From Alkanindiges sp. (GTDB taxonomy: Bacteria > Pseudomonadota > Gammaproteobacteria > Pseudomonadales > Moraxellaceae): a stretch of DNA of 8,119 bases. A program made the translations under genes and the position numbers. Under the pieces are notes generated by a model, which did not search any database, was not told where the DNA came from, and worked only from the letters and a program-made list of their open reading frames with translations. The DNA is taken from positions 1-8,119 of the forward strand of contig JASLIR010000295.1 of the NCBI GenBank assembly GCA_030152125.1. Direction: 5' to 3'. Of this stretch, positions 1-6,793 are shown in pieces. Within the stretch, counting starts at the first letter, position 1. Each line of letters starts with the position of its first letter.

Positions 1-119
1 TTTGATCTTGCTTTAAGAATAGTCAATTTTATCATTCATAACTTATTTAATAATTGTTTTTAAATAAATTTACCAGCTAAGAAGCCAGCATGAATCGCAT
101 ATGGTACAAAATTAAAAGC

Positions 120-154
120 CCAAAAAGTGGCTTGCTACACAAGCCACTTTTTGG
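120..154. terminator. terminator-like perfect 15-bp hairpin, possibly bidirectional
   Basis: Bases 120-134 pair perfectly with 140-154 around the 5-nt loop CTACA. The stem begins with an A-run (122-126) and ends with a T-run (148-152), so it could act as an intrinsic terminator on either strand. On the + strand it would end a transcript entering from upstream of the window; on the - strand it could end any transcript coming from 150-480. The T-run lies inside the stem rather than after it, so terminator function is inferred. It could equally be one half of the repeat module discussed in the findings. Confidence 0.5.
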
Positions 155-157
155 AGC

Positions 158-189
158 GGGGCTTGGAGGGCTGCCGCCCTCCAAGCCTC
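158..189. repeat. G/C-rich hairpin
   Basis: GCTTGGAGGGC at 161-171 pairs perfectly with GCCCTCCAAGC at 176-186 around the loop TGCC. Three further outer pairs (160/187, 159/188 as a G-T wobble, 158/189) extend the stem to 14 bp. It begins 4 nt after the hairpin at 120-154. No T-run follows, so it is not a typical intrinsic terminator. Its G-rich arm resembles the minus strand of 248-268. Confidence 0.6.
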
Positions 190-247
190 CCGTCACACAT
201 ATAATAAAATGAATTTATTGGGATTATTTGCTAAGTTGGCGCGTATA

Positions 248-305
248 GGGCTTCGCCCCCAAACCCCCATGACAATTTCTTGTCGCCGCAGGCGACAAGA
301 AATTG
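248..305. repeat. G-rich motif (minus strand) plus perfect 15-bp hairpin
   Basis: CAATTTCTTGTCGCC at 273-287 pairs perfectly with GGCGACAAGAAATTG at 291-305 around a 3-nt loop (GCA). Next to it, at 248-268, the minus strand reads five G, TTT, five G, CGAAG, CCC. This contains a short GGGC-GAA-GCCC stem and is much like the G-rich arm at 158-171. Read on the minus strand the order is hairpin, 4 nt, G-rich stretch, which is the same order as 120-189 read on the plus strand. No function is assigned. Confidence 0.6.
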
Positions 306-326
306 CCAGAAGCATTTAATGAGTAA

Positions 327-353
327 AAACAACTTACCATCTGGTAGTTGTTT
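327..353. repeat. bulged hairpin
   Basis: AAACAAC at 327-333 and TACCA at 335-339 are complementary to TGGTAGTTGTTT at 342-353, with a single unpaired T at 334. In a folded RNA the innermost pair would open to give a 4-nt loop. The 3' arm ends in TTT, but the stem is A/T-rich and termination is uncertain. Role unknown. Confidence 0.45.
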
Positions 354-386
354 ATTTGATATTTAACCTTGTAGACATTCTGAACC

Positions 387-446
387 TTAAAACAAGTTGC
401 GAAAGGCTCCAAAAACAAAGGCAAGCCGATTATTAACTTGTTTTAA
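387..446. repeat. perfect 12-bp inverted repeat with 36-nt spacer
   Basis: TTAAAACAAGTT at 387-398 is the exact reverse complement of AACTTGTTTTAA at 435-446. The spacer contains a smaller nested pair, GGCT at 405-408 with AGCC at 424-427, so the whole could fold as an interrupted stem in RNA. Alternatively the two arms could be paired protein-binding sites upstream of the operon. The position, about 190 nt before the rsmH start, fits either a regulatory or a mobile-DNA remnant origin; the sequence does not decide. Confidence 0.5.
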
Positions 447-564
447 CGGTTGTTGTCAGGCTTGTCTGACAGGCCAGATAGCATAAACGCCGCGAAATTT
501 GTACGATTGCGCTGCTTTGGCGTTACAAGATGTTTAATAAGCTGTGTAACAACAAAAAGGTGCT

Positions 565-592
565 TTGCGTCTGTCCTGCACATCGTGATAAT
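565..592 (+). promoter_or_regulatory. weak candidate sigma-70 promoter for the dcw operon
   Basis: GATAAT at 587-592 matches the -10 consensus at five of six positions. TTGCGT at 565-570, 16 nt upstream, matches the -35 at three of six. Initiation would fall near 599 and give a leader of about 36 nt before the rsmH start. An inverted repeat, GCACAT at 578-583 with ATGTGC at 591-596, lies across the -10 box and could be an operator or simply chance. The poor -35 makes this tentative, and the real promoter may lie further upstream. Confidence 0.25.
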
Positions 593-634
593 GTGCGGTT
601 TATTTTTTCATTTTTATGCAAGTGCTGCGTTGTT

Positions 635-1540
635 ATGTCACATATTTCCGTATTGCTGGATGAAACCATAGATGCTTTGCTGGCCGGCAAAACACATGGC
701 GTATATGTGGATGCAACCTTTGGCCGTGGCGGGCATACCCGTGCCCTGCTGGCACGGCTGGATGCTGAAAGCCAGGTGATTGCCTTTGATAAAGACCCGC
801 AGGCGCAGGCCGTAGGGGCGGAACTGATGCAGCAGGATTCCCGCTTGCGTATGGTGCACGCCAGCTTTGCCGATTTGCAGGCGCAACTGGCGCTGCTGGG
901 CATTCCGCAGGTAGATGGTGTGATGGCTGATTTAGGGGTGTCATCCCCGCAGCTGGATCAGGCGATGCGCGGTTTTAGTTTTATGCAGGATGGCCCGCTG
1001 GACATGCGGATGGATAACAGCCAGGGTGAAACTGCTACTGAATGGCTGCAGCGTGTGGATGAGGAAGCCTTGGCCAATGTACTGTTCCAGTTTGGTGAGG
1101 AGCGCTATAGCCGCCGTATTGCCAGAGCCATCAAGCAGGCTGGACAGATAGAAACCACCGGTGCGCTGGCGGAAATTGTTAAAACGGCGCACCCCAAGTG
1201 GGAAAAGCACAAACATCCGGCTACCCGCAGTTTTCAGGCGATTCGCATTGCCATTAATCATGAACTGGATGACATCCAGCAGTTTTTACCGCAAGCTGTG
1301 GCTGCGCTAAAACCACATGCGCGTCTGGCGGTCATCAGCTTTCATTCGCTGGAAGATCGCCTGATCAAGCAGTTTATCCAGCAGCAGTCCACCCATGGTG
1401 AGCAGGATGGCTGGCTGCCACAAACCGATCAGCGTACCCTGAAAAAAGTAGACCGTATTGCGCCTTCAACGCAGGAAGTGAGTGCCAATCCGCGTGCGCG
1501 TAGCGCATGGTTGCGGGTGGCATCACGGCTGGAGAGTTAA
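635..1540 (+). CDS. rsmH: 16S rRNA (cytosine(1402)-N(4))-methyltransferase RsmH (MraW)
   Basis: RsmH transfers a methyl group from S-adenosylmethionine to N4 of C1402 in the decoding centre of 16S rRNA. The 301-residue product is close to the usual length (313 in E. coli). Family motifs run in order: HISVLLDE at 3-10, the SAM-binding DATFGRGGH at 26-34, FDKDPQA at 51-57, ADLGVSSPQLD at 98-108, RGFSFMQDGPLDMRMD at 112-127, FGEERYSRRIARAI at 153-166, HPATRSFQAIRIAINHEL at 194-211, ISFHSLEDR at 234-242 and NPRARSAWLR at 285-294. The open frame reaches back to 530, but the 35 extra residues are cysteine-rich and unlike the family. The ATG at 635 puts the conserved HISVLL motif right at the N-terminus. 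No clear Shine-Dalgarno precedes that ATG. It is the first gene of the cluster, with no mraZ before it, and ends 3 nt before ftsL. Confidence 0.96.
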   Translation: MSHISVLLDETIDALLAGKTHGVYVDATFGRGGHTRALLARLDAESQVIAFDKDPQAQAVGAELMQQDSRLRMVHASFADLQAQLALLGIPQVDGVMADLGVSSPQLDQAMRGFSFMQDGPLDMRMDNSQGETATEWLQRVDEEALANVLFQFGEERYSRRIARAIKQAGQIETTGALAEIVKTAHPKWEKHKHPATRSFQAIRIAINHELDDIQQFLPQAVAALKPHARLAVISFHSLEDRLIKQFIQQQSTHGEQDGWLPQTDQRTLKKVDRIAPSTQEVSANPRARSAWLRVASRLES

Positions 1541-1543
1541 CAC

Positions 1544-1852
1544 ATGCTTGATGCATCATTACAAAAGCTCAACCCCTTTAAGCAATGGCTGTTACCGGTT
1601 GGTCTGGCCTTGCTGATTGTCAGCAGTGCGCTGGCAGTTGTGTACGAGGTTTTTTTGTACCGGCACGAATTCAGGCAACTGCAGACAGTCCGCCAGGAGC
1701 GTGAGGCGCTGGATGCAGACTGGGGCCGGTTGCTGATTGAGCAGCAAACCTTTGGTGCGACTGCACAAATTGGTGGCCGTGCGGTGATGTCCCTAAGAAT
1801 GTATGCACCACCACCTTCGCAAACGGTTGTTGTGACTGCGCCACAGATGTAA
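1544..1852 (+). CDS. ftsL: cell division protein FtsL
   Basis: FtsL is a small bitopic inner-membrane protein that joins FtsB and FtsQ in the divisome and helps activate septal synthesis by FtsW and FtsI. The 102-residue product has a short cytoplasmic start, one hydrophobic segment at about 14-37, then a heptad-like periplasmic stretch at about 38-68 (YRHEFRQLQTVRQEREAL and following) expected to form the coiled coil. The tail RMYAPPPSQTVVV recalls the LGM-x-P ending of betaproteobacterial FtsL. Sequence conservation in this family is low, so the call rests on size, topology and position between rsmH and ftsI. GGAG at 1531-1534, inside the end of rsmH, lies 9 nt before the ATG and suggests coupled translation. 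Confidence 0.92.
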   Translation: MLDASLQKLNPFKQWLLPVGLALLIVSSALAVVYEVFLYRHEFRQLQTVRQEREALDADWGRLLIEQQTFGATAQIGGRAVMSLRMYAPPPSQTVVVTAPQM

Positions 1853-1856
1853 AAGG
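1853..1856 (+). promoter_or_regulatory. ribosome binding site that leaves the ftsI start open
   Basis: AAGG at 1853-1856 is the only Shine-Dalgarno-like element before ftsI. It sits 7 nt before a TTG at 1864, an ideal spacing, and 13 nt before the ATG at 1870, which is long. The two starts differ by only two residues (MN-MKK). Confidence 0.4.
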
Positions 1857-1869
1857 CTTTGTATTGAAT

Positions 1870-3723
1870 ATGAAAAAAACTGCTCGTCCAAGCATTACAC
1901 AAAAAAAGGCTCAGCGGCATACTACCCAGAAGCCGAGTCTGGCGCTGGACTTATGGCGCTTTAAAATATTGTGGGGCTTTGTGGTCCTGTTTTTCCTGAT
2001 TCTGGTATTGCGTGCCTTTTATGTGCAGGTGATTGACCACCAGTTTTTGCAGGAAAAAGCCGACGCCATGATTTTGCGCACGGATACGCTGAAGGCGACC
2101 CGTGGTGTGATTAGTGACCGTTACGGTGTGCCGCTGGCCATCAGTACGCCCATGGTGAATCTGTGGATTGATCCTAAAGAATATTTTGAAGCCATTAGCG
2201 ACCGTGATGACGTACTGCAAAAGCTGAAGCTTGACCCCAACAACCGTGGCTTAAAGCGTCAGCTACCCAAAACCAATTTTGACCTGGAAGCACTGGCGGC
2301 TGCCATTGGTGAGGATTCCAGCAAGCTGCAACAGCTGGTGAACCAGAAAAAACGCGCGCGCTATGTGATCCTTAAGCGTCAGGTACCGCCGGACACCGCC
2401 AAGGTGATTTTAAGCCGCAAGTTCCAGTCGGTGTATACCGAAGGTGATTTTAAGCGCTACTACCCGCAAGCGCAGCCCAATGCACAGATTATTGGTTTAA
2501 CTAACCGTAACGGTATTGGTATTGAAGGCCTGGAGATGGCCTGGAACAAGGATTTGTCCGGTGAGGATGGCAAGATGCGCGTGATGCGCGACCGCCGTGG
2601 TAACCGCATTAAGGATGTGGAGCTGGTAAAACCGGAAAAACCGGGTAAAAACATTGCCTTAAGTATTGATTCGCGCCTGCAGTACATCATGTACCGCGAG
2701 CTGACCGCTGCGGGTATTGCCAATAATGCGCGTTCTGCTACTGCCGTGGCGATTGATGTAAAAACTGGTGAAATCCTGGCTATGTCCAGTTGGCCATCCT
2801 ATAACCCGAATGACCCGGATGGCCTGCAAAACAAGGATGCCATGCGTAACCGCGCTGCCATTGACATGTTTGAGCCGGGTTCTACCATGAAGCCCTTAAC
2901 CATTACTGCAGCACTGGAAAGTGGCAAGTATCAGCCTAGTACCATTGTCAGCACCGCGCCCGGCAGTATGCGGGTGGGCAACCATACCATTCGCGACACG
3001 CATAATTATGGTGCACTGGATTTACGCGGCATTATCGTTAAGTCTTCCAACGTGGGCGTGTCTAAAATCGCGTTGTCACTGCCTTATAGCACTATGCCCA
3101 CCTTCTTTAAGCGCATGGGGCTGGGTTCACGTACTGCCGTGCATTTCCCCGGGGAAAGTGCTGGTCTGATTTTGCCGCCAAGCAAATGGAATGTGTCGGA
3201 AGTGGCCACCATGTCCTACGGCTATGGTTTGAACGCCACAGTAATGCAACTGGCGCAGGCCTATGCCACCATTGCCAATGGCGGGGTGCATCATGATGTC
3301 AGCCTATTGAAACTGGATGCGGTACCTGCGGGTGAGCGGCTGATTGATGAAAAAATTGCCCATGAAGTACTGGGCATGATGGAAGGGGTTACCCAGCCTG
3401 GTGGTACTGCCAAGCAGGCGGCCATTTCCGGTTATCGTGTGGCGGGTAAAACCGGTACGGCGCATAAACTGCGCCCGGATGGTAAAGGCTACTCACAAAA
3501 GGAATACCGTGCCCTGTTTGTTGGCATAGCGCCAGTTAGTAACCCGCGCATTGCCATGGCTGTAGTGGTGGAAAACCCGATTGGTCAATATTATGGTGGC
3601 TTGGTGGCAGCGCCTATTTTTGCCAAAATTATGCAGGAGTCCTTGCGCCTGCTGAATGTGCCACTGGATAAACCACTGGATTTGCCGGGCGAAACAAAGA
3701 AGGTAAGTGCTAATGGGCATTAA
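1870..3723 (+). CDS. ftsI: peptidoglycan D,D-transpeptidase FtsI (PBP3)
   Basis: FtsI is the septum-specific class B penicillin-binding protein that cross-links peptidoglycan on the periplasmic side of the division site, working with FtsW. From the ATG it has 617 residues (588 in E. coli). A basic cytoplasmic tail is followed by one membrane anchor at about 33-55. The PBP dimer/pedestal domain follows, with the RGVISDRYG motif starting at 78. The transpeptidase domain runs from about 285 to 590. The three active-site motifs are intact: STMK at 338-341 (Ser338 the acylated serine, Lys341 the base), SSN at 392-394 and KTG at 527-529. SYGYGLN at 449-455 and the following QLAQAYATIANGG are also typical. 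A TTG at 1864 is an alternative start with better ribosome-site spacing. The 3' end overlaps murE by 11 nt. Confidence 0.97.
   Translation: MKKTARPSITQKKAQRHTTQKPSLALDLWRFKILWGFVVLFFLILVLRAFYVQVIDHQFLQEKADAMILRTDTLKATRGVISDRYGVPLAISTPMVNLWIDPKEYFEAISDRDDVLQKLKLDPNNRGLKRQLPKTNFDLEALAAAIGEDSSKLQQLVNQKKRARYVILKRQVPPDTAKVILSRKFQSVYTEGDFKRYYPQAQPNAQIIGLTNRNGIGIEGLEMAWNKDLSGEDGKMRVMRDRRGNRIKDVELVKPEKPGKNIALSIDSRLQYIMYRELTAAGIANNARSATAVAIDVKTGEILAMSSWPSYNPNDPDGLQNKDAMRNRAAIDMFEPGSTMKPLTITAALESGKYQPSTIVSTAPGSMRVGNHTIRDTHNYGALDLRGIIVKSSNVGVSKIALSLPYSTMPTFFKRMGLGSRTAVHFPGESAGLILPPSKWNVSEVATMSYGYGLNATVMQLAQAYATIANGGVHHDVSLLKLDAVPAGERLIDEKIAHEVLGMMEGVTQPGGTAKQAAISGYRVAGKTGTAHKLRPDGKGYSQKEYRALFVGIAPVSNPRIAMAVVVENPIGQYYGGLVAAPIFAKIMQESLRLLNVPLDKPLDLPGETKKVSANGH
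3697..3703 (+). promoter_or_regulatory. ribosome binding site deciding the murE start
   Basis: AAGAAGG at 3697-3703, inside the end of ftsI, is a good Shine-Dalgarno. It lies 9 nt before the ATG at 3713 but only 3 nt before the in-frame GTG at 3707, so the ATG is preferred. Confidence 0.6.
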
Positions 3724-5248
3724 TCTGCAGCAGTTATGGCCGGAACAGGCGGCATTGCAGTTACCTGCCGGTACGGTTGCAGCCTTACGGCTGGATAGCC
3801 GGCTGGTTGCTGCCGGGGATATTTTTTTTGCCTTAAAGGGTGCCACGCAAGCCGGCCGTATGGCTGAGTTTGTGCAGTCTGCACTCGACAAAGGTGCGCT
3901 GGCGGTATTTAGCGAATGCACACTGGATGGCTTTAGTGGGCAAGCGGTATTTGTGCTGGAAGATTTACGCCAGTGGATTGGTGTGTTGGCGCAGCGCTTT
4001 TTGCAGGCACAACAGGCCACAAAGCTGGCCACCGTGGCGGCAGTTACTGGCACCAATGGTAAAACCACCATTTCACGTTTGCTGGCGGAGTTATTATCAC
4101 TATCCGGCCATGCCACCGCGGTGATGGGTACTACCGGTAATGGCATACTGCCTAACATTGAACCCTCTACCCATACTACGGTAGATGCCATTCAGTTACA
4201 GCAGCAGTTGTATCAGTTCTCGCAACAGGGTGCCGAATACCTGTGCCTGGAAGCCAGTTCGCACGGGCTGGATCAGGGGCGCTTAGCCGGCACCGAGATT
4301 AAGGTGGCGCTGTTTACCAACTTAACCCGCGACCATCTGGATTATCACGGCACGCTGGAACACTATGCGCAGGCCAAAGCCCGGCTGTTTGAGTTTCCCT
4401 CGTTAACGCATGCCATTTTAAATAAGGATGATCCGGCCTGGCAGTTGATGCAGCAGGCTGTTGATGTGCAAAACCGGCAACGTCAGGGTAGTGGTCAGGC
4501 ACTGCTTACCAGCTGGACCTATTCCTTAGCCGATAGCAGTGCCGATTTTTATACCACTCACGTTAGTTATTCCCTGAACGGTGCTGATATTCAATTAGAG
4601 ACTCCGCTTGGTAAGTTGTCTTTGCATAGTCCCTTACTGGGGCATTTTAATGTGTCCAATGTGATTGCTGCCGTGGCTGGAGCTTTGGCTTTTGGCCTGG
4701 CGCCGCAACAGGTGGCAGCGCAGGTGGCATCTTTACAGGGTGCCCCAGGACGCATGCAGGTGGTGGCAGACCATGACCGTTTGTTTGTGGTGGATTATGC
4801 GCATACCCCGGATGCACTGACCCAGGTATTAAGTAGCCTGAAACCGCATGTGGAAGGGCAGGGCCGGTTGTGGGCCGTGTTTGGCTGTGGTGGTGACCGT
4901 GACCGCGGCAAGCGCCCTTTAATGACGCAGGCAGCACTGGCACTGGCTGATGTGGTGCTGTTAACGGCAGATAATCCGCGTAGTGAGTCGGTGGAGCAAA
5001 TTTTACAGGATATGCAGCAGGGCTTGCCTGATCAGCAGGTTGCAACTTTGCTGGTAGAGCCAAATCGCCGGCTGGCTATTCAGCAGGCGGTGCGCCAGGC
5101 CAGCGTGCAGGATATTGTGGTGCTGGCAGGCAAAGGTCATGAAACCTACCAGGAAATTGACGGGGTACGCCACTGGTTTGATGATGTGGTAGAACTGAAT
5201 GCAGCGTTACAGCATAGGCAACTGATACCCAAAGGTTATCCGGTGTAA
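3713..5248 (+). CDS. murE: UDP-MurNAc-L-Ala-D-Glu:meso-diaminopimelate ligase MurE
   Basis: MurE is the cytoplasmic ATP-dependent ligase that adds the third stem-peptide residue to UDP-MurNAc-L-Ala-D-Glu. The product has 511 residues (495 in E. coli) and the three Mur ligase domains. The N-terminal UDP-binding part includes LRLDSR at 25-30. The central ATPase has the P-loop TGTNGKTT at 112-119, STHTTVD at 152-158, LEASSHGL at 179-186, NLTRDHLDYHGT at 203-214 and Lys222, the expected carbamylated lysine. HFNVSN at 311-316 and DYAHTPDAL at 361-369 lead into the C-terminal domain, which has FGCGGDRDRGKRP at 390-402. DNPR at 420-423 is the signature of meso-diaminopimelate specificity rather than lysine. 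The start overlaps ftsI by 11 nt, which suggests translational coupling. A GTG at 3707 would add two residues but is too close to the ribosome site. Confidence 0.97.
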   Translation: MGINLQQLWPEQAALQLPAGTVAALRLDSRLVAAGDIFFALKGATQAGRMAEFVQSALDKGALAVFSECTLDGFSGQAVFVLEDLRQWIGVLAQRFLQAQQATKLATVAAVTGTNGKTTISRLLAELLSLSGHATAVMGTTGNGILPNIEPSTHTTVDAIQLQQQLYQFSQQGAEYLCLEASSHGLDQGRLAGTEIKVALFTNLTRDHLDYHGTLEHYAQAKARLFEFPSLTHAILNKDDPAWQLMQQAVDVQNRQRQGSGQALLTSWTYSLADSSADFYTTHVSYSLNGADIQLETPLGKLSLHSPLLGHFNVSNVIAAVAGALAFGLAPQQVAAQVASLQGAPGRMQVVADHDRLFVVDYAHTPDALTQVLSSLKPHVEGQGRLWAVFGCGGDRDRGKRPLMTQAALALADVVLLTADNPRSESVEQILQDMQQGLPDQQVATLLVEPNRRLAIQQAVRQASVQDIVVLAGKGHETYQEIDGVRHWFDDVVELNAALQHRQLIPKGYPV

Positions 5249-5314
5249 GGGTTATCGGGTTTAGTCAGCAACGCCAGCTGCTGGTGATTTAGGATTGAAT
5301 AAAAGAGTAGTGCT

Positions 5315-6793
5315 ATGAGTCAAACAGATGGGCCATCTGCCAACAGTAACGAGCCCTTAAATCAGCCTTTGCGCATTGAGCCTTTGCATTTAGAGCTATG
5401 GTCTTCTGCTGACTTAAGCCTGGCCACTCAGGGCGAGTGGCTGCAACTGGACAACGCCTTTGCCTCACAGCGTATTGTGACAGATAACCGTCAGGTACAG
5501 GCTGGTGATGTTTTTCTGGCGCTGAAAGGCGAGCGCTTTGATGCGCATGACTTTGTAGCCGATGCGATTGCCAGCGGGGCAGTGGCTGCCATTGTAAGCC
5601 GTACCGTGGCTGGCGTAACTGCGCCACAATTGCTGGTAGCAGATACCCGCTTGGCATTAGGTCATTTAGGGGCTTTTCGCCGCCAGCGCTATAGCCATTT
5701 AAAAGTGGTGGCCTTAACCGGTAGCAGCGGTAAAACCACCACCAAGGAAATGCTGGGCAGCATCCTGCGCCAGATTGCACCTACCCTGATTACCCGTGGC
5801 AACCTGAATAATGACCTTGGCGTGCCGATGATGCTGCTGGAGCTTAGTCCCCAGCACCAGTATGCGGTGATGGAACTGGGTGCCAACCATGTAGGTGAGA
5901 TTGACTACACCTCTAATATGGTGCAGCCGCAGGTGGCTGGCGTGCTGAATATTGGCACAGCACACATGGGCGAGTTTGGTGGGCGTGAAGGGATTGCGCG
6001 GGCCAAATCAGAAATTTTTAATCACCTGCAGGCCGATGGCGTGGCAGTGGTACCGTTTTATGATGATTTTGCTGCACTAATCCAGCAAGCGGCAGGTCAG
6101 CATCAGTTGATCCGGTTTGGTCAGAATGTTGCTGCATATGCTGCCGCGCATGGCGATGTGTATTCCGAAAATATCCAACTGGAAGCTGCCAGCAGCCGTT
6201 TTGACCTGGTTACACCGCAAGGGCGTATTGCCATCGATTTGCCATTTGCTGGCCAGCACAATGTGGATAATGCACTGGCCGCTGCCAGTTTTGCACTGGC
6301 CTTTGGTATCCAGTTGCCAGTAATAGCCAGTGGCCTGGCACATGCGGTAGGGGCTAAGGGTCGCCTTTCCTTTAAGCAGCATGGTCGCTACCTGATTATT
6401 GATGATACCTACAATGCCAACCCGCATTCCATGCGTGCCGCTGCCAAAGTGCTGGAAGCACAGCCGGGGTTAAAAGTGCTGGTGCTGGGTGATATTGGCG
6501 AACTGGGGGATGCTGCAGCCGGGGAGCACCATAACCTGGGTGCCGATTTGGCACAGTTGCAACTGGATGCCATTTTTACCGTGGGTGAGTTTGCGGCAGA
6601 TACACTGGCAGGCATTCAGCAACAGCATAATCCGGCGCTGACAGCGCAGGCGTTCAGTGATAAGGTTGCGTTGTTTGATCAGCTTGATAGTTATTTAAAA
6701 GAACATGAACAGGCGGCGGTTAGCCTGCTGTTTAAAGGTTCACGTTATACCAAAATGGAAAGTCTGATTGCCGATTTAGTGGAGAAAGCATAA
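5315..6793 (+). CDS. murF: UDP-MurNAc-tripeptide:D-alanyl-D-alanine ligase MurF
   Basis: MurF adds D-Ala-D-Ala to UDP-MurNAc-tripeptide and completes the cytoplasmic pentapeptide precursor. Motifs in order are [20 protein letters not shown] (56-75, substrate-binding domain), the P-loop [12 protein letters not shown] (135-146), [10 protein letters not shown] (162-171), [11 protein letters not shown] (186-196), [11 protein letters not shown] (212-222), AKSEI with Lys231 as the likely carbamylated lysine, [12 protein letters not shown] (313-324), [11 protein letters not shown] (363-373), LGDIGELG (391-398) and [10 protein letters not shown] (473-482). At 492 residues it is longer than E. coli MurF (452), partly because of a polar N-terminal extension of about 25 residues. 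Downstream TTG codons at 5369 and 5384 could give a more usual N-terminus but have no ribosome site, whereas the ATG has a weak GAG 7 nt upstream. A 66-nt gap, the longest in the cluster, separates it from murE; I see no convincing promoter in it. Its stop overlaps the mraY start. Confidence 0.96.
   Translation: MSQTDGPSANSNEPLNQPLRIEPLHLELWSSADLSLATQGEWLQLDNAFASQRIVTDNRQVQAGDVFLALKGERFDAHDFVADAIASGAVAAIVSRTVAGVTAPQLLVADTRLALGHLGAFRRQRYSHLKVVALTGSSGKTTTKEMLGSILRQIAPTLITRGNLNNDLGVPMMLLELSPQHQYAVMELGANHVGEIDYTSNMVQPQVAGVLNIGTAHMGEFGGREGIARAKSEIFNHLQADGVAVVPFYDDFAALIQQAAGQHQLIRFGQNVAAYAAAHGDVYSENIQLEAASSRFDLVTPQGRIAIDLPFAGQHNVDNALAAASFALAFGIQLPVIASGLAHAVGAKGRLSFKQHGRYLIIDDTYNANPHSMRAAAKVLEAQPGLKVLVLGDIGELGDAAAGEHHNLGADLAQLQLDAIFTVGEFAADTLAGIQQQHNPALTAQAFSDKVALFDQLDSYLKEHEQAAVSLLFKGSRYTKMESLIADLVEKA

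Larger units (their letters stand above)
1..634. other. gene-free, hairpin-rich region upstream of rsmH
   Basis: No convincing protein gene lies in these 634 bases. The first 110 bases are very A/T-rich and include an 8-bp inverted repeat, TTATTTAA at 43-50 with TTAAATAA at 60-67. From 120 to about 600 the sequence holds a series of inverted repeats, the larger ones listed separately. Minor ones are TGTCAG/CTGACA at 454-459/466-471 and AACGCC/GGCGTT at 486-491/519-524. The small open frames here overlap the hairpins and resemble no family I know. Many dcw clusters carry mraZ at this place; nothing of that size or sequence is present. The tail of an upstream gene could lie in 1-63 (one frame is open from the edge to a TAA at 61-63), but I cannot recognise it. 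Confidence 0.75.

Noticed and set aside
200..205. Perfect TATAAT -10 hexamer
   Set aside because: No -35-like hexamer or extended -10 lies at a workable distance; it sits in A/T-rich DNA where such a match is expected by chance.
90..212. 40-codon open frame on the plus strand beginning MNRIWYKIK
   Set aside because: It is made largely of the two hairpins at 120-189, has no good ribosome site and no recognisable domain.
120..353. CRISPR array or integron attC sites
   Set aside because: The hairpins differ in sequence and spacing, there are no regular direct repeats, and no conserved attC core pairs are present.
224..424. 66-codon open frame on the minus strand
   Set aside because: It runs through the 273-305 and 327-353 hairpins and the G-rich motif, matches no family I recognise, and its composition follows the repeats.
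454..471. TGTCAG/CTGACA repeat containing GCTTGTCTGA, somewhat like a Neisseria DNA uptake word
   Set aside because: It does not match the known uptake words closely enough, and I saw no other copies in the window.
530..634. N-terminal extension of RsmH by 35 residues
   Set aside because: The added residues are cysteine-rich, unlike the family, and the conserved HISVLLDE start follows the ATG at 635 directly.
4647..5063. Long open frames on the minus strand inside murE, murF and mraY
   Set aside because: They are antisense shadows of genes with complete catalytic motifs on the plus strand and show no domain of their own.
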